Of a DNA stretch of 5,069 nucleotides, positions 1-5,069 are shown in pieces. Below the pieces are notes generated by a model. It saw only the letters and a list, made by a program, of their open reading frames with translations, ran no database searches and was not told the DNA's origin. This DNA comes from Akkermansiaceae bacterium UBA1518 (GTDB taxonomy: Bacteria > Verrucomicrobiota > Verrucomicrobiia > Verrucomicrobiales > Akkermansiaceae): the NCBI GenBank assembly GCA_002323895.1, contig DCQM01000228.1:1-5069 (forward strand), written 5' to 3'. Made by a program: the position numbers and the translations under genes. The stretch's first letter is position 1, and every line of letters begins with the position of its first letter.

Positions 1-171
1 ATCAGGAATCGCGGTAATCACGAGGGCCTTTTCCCTCTCGCCCTCCTTAGCTGCTCTTTCTTTATCCCCACAACTAGCAACCAACAGCGCTGTTGAGGTA
101 ATTGCGATCCTGCCAAGGCAGCTACTCATCATCTGGACAGCGGATCTGCCTTTCTTGTTAAATCTTTTCAT
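1..171 (-). CDS. Lipoprotein, probable phosphate/phosphonate-type ABC transporter substrate-binding protein (N-terminal 57 codons only)
   Basis: The gene starts at 171 and runs off the left edge with no stop. Seen: a basic n-region (KRFNKKGR), a hydrophobic stretch, then the lipobox V31-A-S-C34. This predicts signal peptidase II cleavage and lipidation at Cys34. A charged linker (about residues 35-48) is followed by ALVITAIPD at the edge. That strand resembles the first beta strand of PhnD-like periplasmic binding proteins, which often begin their mature domain with a phrase such as 'TAIPDQ'. In that family the lipoprotein captures phosphate, phosphite or phosphonate and delivers it to an inner-membrane ABC permease. 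It lies 94 bp downstream of the porin on the same strand, possibly as one operon. No convincing Shine-Dalgarno precedes this ATG; Met14 or Met15 would give a shorter, more typical signal peptide. The lipoprotein call is solid. The family call rests on few residues and the binding domain lies outside the window. Confidence 0.65.
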   Translation of the reverse strand, partial: MKRFNKKGRSAVQMMSSCLGRIAITSTALLVASCGDKERAAKEGEREKALVITAIPD

Positions 172-244
172 TTTTGTTTTTTCTATTTAGTCAAATCTTC
201 AGGTTGATAAGAGCCTTGAGACTCTCTCTACAGTCAAAACCCTT

Positions 245-259
245 AAAAATTAAATTTTT
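245..259. repeat. AT-only perfect inverted repeat just after the porin stop
   Basis: AAAAATT and AATTTTT flank a single A, six bases beyond the porin stop codon. As RNA it could only form a short A-U hairpin after opening the central pairs, so it would be a poor intrinsic terminator. It may simply be AT-rich spacer. A weak stem here would allow transcription to continue from the porin into the lipoprotein gene. Confidence 0.25.
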
Positions 260-265
260 TACCAG

Positions 266-1585
266 TTATAGGAAGGTTCGGAAAGTTGCTAGGACCGACC
301 ATCCATCATAGATATCTTTTCCGGCACGATCAATATTGTCGTATTCTACACCGATCAGTGAATGGATATTATCCTTACAAAAGTGATACTTGAGGCCTAG
401 GTAGAAGGCATGATGCTCATCTCCCCTTCCACCCAGCAAATCAACATCGTTAAACTTTGAGTCCGCTCTCCGTGCGTAGCGGCTGTTGATTCGGATACCT
501 TCAGGATTTTCGGAACCTTGGTACTGGTATCGAAAAACTCCTTCTAGCTTATCTTCCACTATCCAAATGCTTGGCAGAAAAACAAACCCCCAGTAATTAC
601 CCTGGCGTGATTCGCTTACTTCTTCTGAGTTACTTCCATAGACAGCTTCCACGAGAAACTGCCAAGGATCCTGCCCATAGACAAAAGCTGCCGAAGTAGA
701 CCATTCGATCCCTCCCCCTAGTCTTTCAAATGGATTAGAGGAATCCGAATTTTGAGAGTAGCCCGTGAGGAATAGAGTTGAGACGTCCGCCCCGGTTACC
801 GAAGTAAGATCATGCTGGTGGTTTACCCAATACATTTGTCCGTCAGACCATGGTGCCCAAAAATCATCTTGTGTCGTGCTAAATACTCCAAGCTCGGTAT
901 ACCAACCACTCCGTCCAAACTTCATCCAGGCGCCGGTCGCATTAGCGAACTCACCATTGGAGGGCCAAATTTTGTTGGAAAGAGCAGAACGCTCCACCGT
1001 TTTTAACTTATTTGAAGAGGTATGCCATTCATACGAAGTATGAGTTTCACGCGCACCATAACCAAAAGTAAGCGTTTCTAGTGACTGAATCCCCAGAGCA
1101 GCTTGAGCATCAAATGTAACATACATGTCCCACATCTGCTGGAATCGGACATCCCGGGTTGTTCCACCTCTGGGTATATCATCGTTTGAAAGTTCGGCCT
1201 GCGCCTTCAAACCGAAATGATTGAAAATCGACGCCTTAGCTCCCAAACGAAATCGACGAAAGTCGGCTGTTTTGTAATCAATGTCCCGTCCAAAAGCGTC
1301 GGAGCCATTGACAGAGCCAAATTGCCAGTGCGTCCGGCCAAAAAGCGAAAAGCTTTGTATATATGGGTTATCGGGATCCTTGTAAAGCTTGCCCAAATTT
1401 CGATAGGCATCGCAAAAAGATTTCGCTTCTTTCTCCACGAGCAAACTATCCACTAGTGGTTTGCTTATCGCACTACCTGCACACAAAAAATCCGTCGAAC
1501 CGAGCACCACAGCTACGATTAAACGGATTTTCTTCCGACTATTGATGAAGATGGACCCATCTTCGTTTCTACGTTCTCGTTTCAT
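266..1585 (-). CDS. Outer-membrane porin, phosphate-selective porin O/P (OprP/OprO-like, Porin_O_P) family
   Basis: Predicted outer-membrane beta-barrel of 439 residues, a usual length for the family. Seen: a long basic n-region (residues 2-21), a hydrophobic core (LIVAVVLG) and a likely signal peptidase I site near G37-S-A39. The mature protein has a short leading segment, then NPYIQSFSLFGR (73-84) and ADFRRFRLGAKASIF (107-121), which match the first strands of PVC-type Porin_O_P proteins. Alternating polar/aromatic strands run to the end, including GRGDEHHAFYLGLKYHF near residues 387-403. The chain ends in an aromatic-rich strand (LATFRTFL), as expected for BAM-dependent insertion. Family members let phosphate or other anions through the outer membrane; the true substrate cannot be read from sequence. 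The downstream PhnD-like lipoprotein supports an anion-uptake role. No Shine-Dalgarno is evident, but the next Met is residue 151, so this ATG is the only reasonable start. Family confidence is high, specificity low. Confidence 0.87.
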   Translation of the reverse strand: MKRERRNEDGSIFINSRKKIRLIVAVVLGSTDFLCAGSAISKPLVDSLLVEKEAKSFCDAYRNLGKLYKDPDNPYIQSFSLFGRTHWQFGSVNGSDAFGRDIDYKTADFRRFRLGAKASIFNHFGLKAQAELSNDDIPRGGTTRDVRFQQMWDMYVTFDAQAALGIQSLETLTFGYGARETHTSYEWHTSSNKLKTVERSALSNKIWPSNGEFANATGAWMKFGRSGWYTELGVFSTTQDDFWAPWSDGQMYWVNHQHDLTSVTGADVSTLFLTGYSQNSDSSNPFERLGGGIEWSTSAAFVYGQDPWQFLVEAVYGSNSEEVSESRQGNYWGFVFLPSIWIVEDKLEGVFRYQYQGSENPEGIRINSRYARRADSKFNDVDLLGGRGDEHHAFYLGLKYHFCKDNIHSLIGVEYDNIDRAGKDIYDGWSVLATFRTFL

Positions 1586-1658
1586 TTATAAAGATATTGC
1601 GCGGCCATTTTAACAAATTTTCAGAGAAAGATAATAAATATTAAAAGAAATCTCCTAT

Positions 1659-1676
1659 TTGACATTCCACCGTCAA
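1659..1676. promoter_or_regulatory. Possible operator: TTGAC-N8-GTCAA dyad upstream of the porin
   Basis: A perfect 5-bp inverted repeat with an 8-bp centre lies about 75-90 bp upstream of the porin ATG, a plausible position for a regulator site or promoter. Read on the minus strand it contains TTGACG, a possible -35 element, but no good -10 hexamer sits at the right distance. The ATGTCA half resembles part of a Pho-box repeat, but I cannot find a second half-site at the 11-nt period expected for PhoB, so a Pho-box call is not supported. Confidence 0.25.
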
Positions 1677-1691
1677 TATTTATCAACTGAA

Positions 1692-1705
1692 AGCTTGGTA
1701 AAGCT
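1692..1705. repeat. Small hairpin-forming inverted repeat upstream of the porin
   Basis: AGCTT and AAGCT flank the 4-base loop GGTA, a perfect 5-bp stem. It lies 16 bp from the TTGAC/GTCAA dyad, on the side away from the porin gene. It could be part of the same control region, but arms this short arise by chance fairly often. Confidence 0.2.
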
Positions 1706-2029
1706 GTCCAACGATTCGCGGAGAATCCAAACTGAGACTCTAGTTTTAGAATATACTTAACATAAAGTCAGCATTCGCCCTACGATTGTCTTAAATAAGA
1801 TTGGTTGCCATTTAAATCTAGCTCTGGTGTATCGCCGCACGGTTTTAACCTTATTGAGAATTTCGGATGATTTGGCTAGAACGCTTTAGCCCATTCTTCC
1901 TTGAAAATTTACTCGTAAGTGAAAAAGACATCTCCTGAGAAAGCCTCAACCTCCTTCTGCCATCTAAAGAAGCCCACTCGTCTTGGAGAGTAGACGGTAG
2001 AACCCGTTGAAAGATTTTTGTGTCTTTAT

Positions 2030-2060
2030 TTGGCTTTTGCCCAGGTCGATTGGTTATGAT
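2030..2060 (+). promoter_or_regulatory. Weak sigma70-like promoter candidate for the sulfatase
   Basis: TTGGCT (2030-2035, 4 of 6 to the -35 consensus) and TATGAT (2055-2060, 5 of 6 to the -10 consensus) are separated by 19 bp, longer than the preferred 17. The -10 box lies 62 bp before the sulfatase ATG. The only purine-rich ribosome-binding candidate is AGGA at 2104-2107, 15 bases before the start, which is too distant to be convincing. Confidence 0.25.
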
Positions 2061-2122
2061 TGCTTCATATCCAGAACTCTCTTTTCAATTTTTCCTAACA
2101 AACAGGATTCTATTAGCAGCTC

Positions 2123-3472
2123 ATGAAACACCATAATAAATTGCTTTTGGCCACCCTTGCATCAGCCCTAACCAGCATCCTCTCAGCCTCATCTCAGGCC
2201 GAGGAAACACCCCCAAACGTCATTATCATTCTCAGTGATGATCAAGCTTGGACGGACTATGGATTCATGGGGCACAAAGTAATTAAGACGCCTCACCTTG
2301 ATAAGCTAGCTAAGAAGAGTGTCATATATGAACGAGGTTACGTAGCCTCCCCGCTTTGCAGACCCTCGCTGGCGTCTATCTTGACAGGCAAGCAGCCTTT
2401 TGAACATGGCATCTCAGGCAACGATGTAAATGGCCTCAATAAAAGAGCTGAGTTTGATGCTCCACTACGCAAGGCATTCCACCAGCACCCGACCTTCGTC
2501 AAGGAACTTGTAAAGCAAGGGTATCTTGCCCACCAATCTGGAAAATGGTGGGAAGGTCACTTCAGTGCTGGAGGCTTCACTCATGGCATGACTCATGGAG
2601 ACCCTAAGAGAGGAGGACGACATGGAGACGTCGGGCTGGAGATAGGCAGAAATGGCATGGAGCCCGTCACCAACTTTATCGATATGGCGATAGAGGAAAA
2701 GAAGCCCTTTCTCGTTTGGTATGCACCCTTCTTACCTCACACTCCACATAATCCTCCAAAACGATTGTTAGATAAATACACTGAACCAGATAGAGCAGAA
2801 GACGTAGCCAAATACTATGCTATGTGTAGTTGGTTTGACGAAACCTGCGGCACGCTACTGAACCATCTCGATAAAAAGGAAATTTCTAAGAACACCCTCG
2901 TGCTCTATATCTGTGATAATGGGTGGGCGGCCACTAGTAGCAATTTGAACGACCCTCACCAGAAGCTCTGGAAACGCTTCGCTCAGAGATCGAAAGGCTC
3001 GCCTTTCGAAAATGGCATTCGCACGCCCATCATGGTTTCTTGGCCAAAGAAACTTCAAGCAAAGAAGAGCCAACACTTTGCCCACGCGATCGACCTCTTT
3101 CCAACAGTTCTTGCTGCCGCTAAAGCCAAGGCTCCCATCAAGCTCAAGGGCGTCAACTTGCTTGACGAAGTAGCCGTAGCTGAGCGCAAAAAAATCTTTG
3201 GAGTCTGTCACGCTATCCACAATATGACTCCTGAGAATACTGACGAGACTCTAAAGTATCTCTGGAGCATCGAAGGAGACTGGAAACTAATGCTGCGCTA
3301 TCCCGGAAAGGACACCACTGGCTATAGGAACGTGCATGTATGGGACAAAAATCCACTTAGACTCTATAACCTTAAGAATGACCCAGCTGAAAAAAATGAA
3401 CTCTCAGCTAAATATCCTGAGATCGTCGCCAAAATGAAAGCTAGTATTAAGGCTTGGCACAGGGTTCAATAA
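2123..3472 (+). CDS. Exported sulfatase-superfamily enzyme with atypical active-site motif (CRPSL, GKWW)
   Basis: Predicted secreted or periplasmic hydrolase of 449 residues in the alkaline-phosphatase/sulfatase superfamily. Seen: a signal peptide (basic start, LLLATLASAL core, cleavage after S-Q-A26), then NVIIILSDDQ with metal ligands D39 and D40. The nucleophile region is SPLCRPSLASILTG with Cys79. Further conserved parts are GKWWEG (K141), PHTPH (H206, H209), CDNG (D265, N266) and KGSPFENGIRTP (K291, R300). The C-terminal part ends in the usual LYNLKNDPAEKNEL stretch. In known type I sulfatases the Cys is converted to formylglycine through a C-x-P/A-x-R motif, and the enzyme cleaves sulfate esters, often from glycans. 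Here the Arg is Leu83, and the His after GKW is Trp143. A histidine- and glycine-rich stretch follows (146-169; His 146, 154, 158, 167). The gene converges with the pectate lyase, suggesting a glycan substrate. Alternatives are a divergent sulfatase subfamily, a phosphoesterase-like activity, or an inactive relative. The fold is certain; substrate and activity are not. Confidence 0.9.
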   Translation: MKHHNKLLLATLASALTSILSASSQAEETPPNVIIILSDDQAWTDYGFMGHKVIKTPHLDKLAKKSVIYERGYVASPLCRPSLASILTGKQPFEHGISGNDVNGLNKRAEFDAPLRKAFHQHPTFVKELVKQGYLAHQSGKWWEGHFSAGGFTHGMTHGDPKRGGRHGDVGLEIGRNGMEPVTNFIDMAIEEKKPFLVWYAPFLPHTPHNPPKRLLDKYTEPDRAEDVAKYYAMCSWFDETCGTLLNHLDKKEISKNTLVLYICDNGWAATSSNLNDPHQKLWKRFAQRSKGSPFENGIRTPIMVSWPKKLQAKKSQHFAHAIDLFPTVLAAAKAKAPIKLKGVNLLDEVAVAERKKIFGVCHAIHNMTPENTDETLKYLWSIEGDWKLMLRYPGKDTTGYRNVHVWDKNPLRLYNLKNDPAEKNELSAKYPEIVAKMKASIKAWHRVQ

Positions 3473-3474
3473 GC

Positions 3475-3516
3475 GACTGCAAAGACCTCCAGCCAGCAGC
3501 CAGTTTGCTAGCAGTC
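3475..3516. repeat. Inverted repeat GACTGC/GCAGTC downstream of the sulfatase
   Basis: A perfect 6-bp inverted repeat with a 30-base interior begins two bases after the sulfatase stop. The interior has a CAG-rich patch (3489-3503). No T-run follows, so it does not look like a canonical intrinsic terminator, but it could form a 3'-end structure on the sulfatase mRNA. Confidence 0.2.
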
Positions 3517-3568
3517 AAGCTTATGGAACTTCACCCGTAGTAGATTGTAGGTATCAAGAAATATACAT

Positions 3569-3589
3569 ATAAAACTCCTACTGTTTTAT
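3569..3589. terminator. Weak bidirectional terminator candidate between convergent genes
   Basis: ATAAAAC (3569-3575) and GTTTTAT (3583-3589) form a perfect 7-bp stem with a 7-base loop. On the plus strand T-rich sequence follows, which could end sulfatase transcription. The dyad overlaps the stop codon of the opposing pectate lyase (3586-3588). The stem has only one G-C pair, so its stability is doubtful. Confidence 0.3.
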
Positions 3590-4926
3590 TTTGAATCTAA
3601 ATCACCGGCTAAGCTGTTTAGATAGACTTCAAGATTGGTGTAGGATGCGTCCAGACTCGTCGCGTTCCGATCATCCGGCGAGCTAGAGTTAAGCCCCTGT
3701 TCGATCTCCCAAGAATCGGCCATGCCGTCGCCATCCGCATCTTCGAGAGCAAGACTTGACGTCAATTGCGGCCATCCTCCGACGTCATCTTGGGAATCGA
3801 TGATGCCCTCGTTTCCGAAAGGGGCCGTTCCTGTGGCAACCTCGCGAAGTATGCGAGCATCTAATACATCGCGCTTAGGGCGATTGGAACCCACATTCTC
3901 CAATACAAGTTTATAGGCTTCGCCCGCTGCCTGAGTCCTTACAGGTGCCGTCGCGAAAGGCTCCAAACTTCTATTTTTTGTTCCATTGGTATTCCCAACA
4001 TAATCCACACCCAGCCAATTGTCTTTATTGATGTCTTTCGACCCTTCCAGAACATTGCCGTCGATATACCAAACCGATTCGAACCCGTATTTAGCCTTGG
4101 TGTCGTCTATTCGAACCAGTCGACGTTTAACGCGAAGTTCCGTGGCAGGACCTGGCTTGTAGTAATTGTTCACAATATTGATGCTCTCTGGCTTGCCATC
4201 ACACGTGCGGTGTTTCCAGTTGTAGATCACCGAGTTTCGATGATCCATTTTGATCGCACGTGGACCGTCTCCGCCAGCAACACTCGGGTTCCGTCCTGCC
4301 GCATGAGCGAATAAATTATGGTGATACGTTGTATGCTCCCCGCCCCAGCTGGCACCGAATCCGTGTGGTTTATAGCTATGACTATCGTGCAGCGGTTCCG
4401 AAATTAAACACCACTGAACCGTCAGGTTTTTTGTGCCGTGGTAAGTGTTGATAGCCTCGTCGATCGTCCAACTGACGCTGCAATGATCGATCATTACATT
4501 TTCACACTCACGAACTTCTATGCCGTCCAAGGACTGGCCCCGCTCATCCCCAGGGCGCACACGCAAATAGCGGATGATGATGTCGTGAGCATGCTTGATT
4601 TTAAGAGTAGATTTCCGCAAACAGATGCCGTCTCCGGGCGCGGTTTGTCCTGCAATGGTAATATTGGACTGACTGATAATCAGATCAGTCTCAAGTATGA
4701 TCGTACCTGAGACGCGGAAGACAACAGTGCGATTTCCTTGCTGGACAGCCTCCCGCAAAGAACCAGGGCCATCATTGTTGAGGTTAGTGACGGCATAGAC
4801 ATCACCGCCTCGGCCGCCAGTGGAGAAACGCCCCCACCCTTCAGCACCGGGAAATGCCAAGATCTGGGCTGAAGCGAGAAAAGAATTCAAGGTGACCGAA
4901 ATGAAGGTTATTAAAACTTTAAACAT
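3586..4926 (-). CDS. Secreted pectate lyase-like polysaccharide lyase (PL1 type) with C-terminal calcium-binding tail
   Basis: Predicted exported parallel beta-helix lyase of 446 residues. Seen: a signal peptide with cleavage after A-S-A20, then the family opening AFPGAEGWGRFSTGGRGG (24-41). Next come VTNLNNDGPGSLREA (46-60), the AGQTAPGDGICLR turn (92-104), LRVRPGD (121-127) and the core IDHCSVSWTIDEA (146-158) with D147, H148, D156 and E157 as likely calcium-site residues. The GRNP turn carries R212, a good candidate for the catalytic base, since PL1 enzymes use an arginine. NNYYKPGP follows near residues 253-260. PL1 enzymes cleave polygalacturonate by calcium-dependent beta-elimination. 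The C-terminus has DADGDGMADSWE (396-407), a TSP3-like calcium loop, then a degenerate second half ending YTNLEVYLNSL. The start is supported by AAGGAG 11 bases upstream. It faces the sulfatase. The exact substrate could be pectin or another uronic-acid glycan. Confidence 0.9.
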   Translation of the reverse strand: MFKVLITFISVTLNSFLASAQILAFPGAEGWGRFSTGGRGGDVYAVTNLNNDGPGSLREAVQQGNRTVVFRVSGTIILETDLIISQSNITIAGQTAPGDGICLRKSTLKIKHAHDIIIRYLRVRPGDERGQSLDGIEVRECENVMIDHCSVSWTIDEAINTYHGTKNLTVQWCLISEPLHDSHSYKPHGFGASWGGEHTTYHHNLFAHAAGRNPSVAGGDGPRAIKMDHRNSVIYNWKHRTCDGKPESINIVNNYYKPGPATELRVKRRLVRIDDTKAKYGFESVWYIDGNVLEGSKDINKDNWLGVDYVGNTNGTKNRSLEPFATAPVRTQAAGEAYKLVLENVGSNRPKRDVLDARILREVATGTAPFGNEGIIDSQDDVGGWPQLTSSLALEDADGDGMADSWEIEQGLNSSSPDDRNATSLDASYTNLEVYLNSLAGDLDSK

Positions 4927-5069
4927 TGGGCGTATCTCTCCTTTTACTTCCGATTGAAAAACTCATCACTTACTTTCAGCCTTTTGGCAGGCTAGCGCCC
5001 ATAGACATCTAACGCCCTCACAAAAGCCTTCATCCATAACGCACATTCGCGTTTGAAGCGACAGCAATA
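4927..5069. other. Upstream region of the lyase, no supported gene
   Basis: This 143-bp stretch holds the leader of the pectate lyase and runs to the window edge. Two short minus-strand frames enter from the edge and stop within it: one of 25 codons ending in TAG, and one stopping at 4966-4968. They overlap, and neither resembles a known protein end, so I call neither. TGGGCG (4927-4932) and CGCCCA (4996-5001) form a 6-bp inverted repeat 63 bp apart that could fold the leader, but this may be chance. No clear promoter hexamers were found. Confidence 0.4.
4938..4943 (-). promoter_or_regulatory. Shine-Dalgarno site AAGGAG of the pectate lyase
   Basis: AAGGAG on the minus strand lies 11 bases before the lyase ATG, slightly further than ideal but a good match to the anti-SD sequence. 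It is the only clear ribosome-binding site in the window and supports the 4926 start together with the signal peptide. Confidence 0.6.

Larger units (their letters stand above)
1586..2122. other. Long divergent intergenic region, no supported gene
   Basis: This 537-bp stretch separates the divergent porin and sulfatase genes and must hold both promoters. It looks more AT-rich than the flanking genes, especially next to the porin (about 1600-1690). I see no tRNA or rRNA. The longest open stretch is a 77-codon minus-strand frame (2084-1851, stop at 1851-1853) with no usable start codon and no recognisable protein. Short open stretches on the other frames and strand overlap it. Small dyads occur at 1659-1676, 1692-1705 and 1979-1996 (CGTCT / AGACG, 8-nt loop). 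The block at about 1880-2010 is less AT-rich and could be a dispersed repeat, gene remnant or untranslated leader. Confidence 0.6.

Noticed and set aside
765..1043. A 92-codon plus-strand open frame antisense to the porin
   Set aside because: It is a shadow of the porin gene, with no recognisable protein features and no sensible leader.
1659..1686. Pho box upstream of the porin
   Set aside because: Only one TGTCA-like half is present on the expected strand, and no 11-nt direct repeat is visible.
1867..1938. A 23-codon plus-strand mini-gene in the intergenic region
   Set aside because: It is very short, has no Shine-Dalgarno site and no conserved feature; expected by chance.
2855..3220. A 121-codon minus-strand open frame inside the sulfatase
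   Set aside because: It lies fully antisense to a strongly conserved coding region (DNG and KGSPFENGIR motifs) and its product has no signal peptide, motif or family resemblance.
3489..3503. CAG-rich short repeat in the convergent gap
   Set aside because: It has four irregularly spaced CAG units over 15 bases, too short and imperfect to be a meaningful repeat.
4438..4710. A 90-codon plus-strand open frame antisense to the lyase core
   Set aside because: It overlaps the conserved lyase motifs (DHCSVSW, RVRPGD) on the other strand, and the translation looks random.
4966..5069. End of another minus-strand gene entering from the right edge
   Set aside because: Two overlapping frames are open from the edge for a few tens of codons, neither resembles a known C-terminus, and there is no way to choose between them.

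Overview
The window reads as part of a Gram-negative chromosome, most likely from the PVC superphylum (Verrucomicrobiota, Lentisphaerota, Kiritimatiellota or Planctomycetota). This rests on gene content: a Porin_O_P outer-membrane barrel, a lipoprotein with a PhnD-like start, a secreted sulfatase, and a secreted PL1-type pectate lyase whose tail resembles a thrombospondin type 3 (TSP3) calcium-binding module. That mix is typical of marine, polysaccharide-degrading members of these phyla. The phylum assignment is inference. No rRNA, tRNA, CRISPR array, transposase or integrase is visible.

Layout: positions 1-171 (minus strand) hold the first 57 codons of a lipoprotein resembling phosphate/phosphite/phosphonate substrate-binding proteins; it runs off the left edge. 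Positions 266-1585 (minus) encode a complete 439-residue Porin_O_P family porin. The two are co-directional with a 94-bp gap, and together suggest an uptake module for phosphate or a related oxyanion (outer-membrane pore plus substrate-binding protein). A 537-bp non-coding stretch (1586-2122) separates the porin from a divergent gene. It contains two short inverted repeats on the porin side and a weak promoter-like pair on the other side.

Positions 2123-3472 (plus) encode a 449-residue exported protein of the sulfatase / alkaline-phosphatase superfamily. Positions 3586-4926 (minus) encode a 446-residue exported PL1-type pectate lyase. These two genes converge on a 113-bp gap with an AT-rich dyad. 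A sulfatase beside a polysaccharide lyase is the usual signature of a locus for degrading a sulfated acidic polysaccharide, but the genes are on opposite strands, so they cannot share an operon here.

The most interesting point is the sulfatase active site. The usual C-x-P-S-R maturation motif reads C79-R-P-S-L83, and the usual G-K-W-H reads G-K-W-W143. Two residues that normally contact the formylglycine and sulfate are therefore replaced, while the metal ligands and the rest of the fold are intact. I found no evidence of a wholly new multi-gene system; apart from that, the window is ordinary accessory metabolism.
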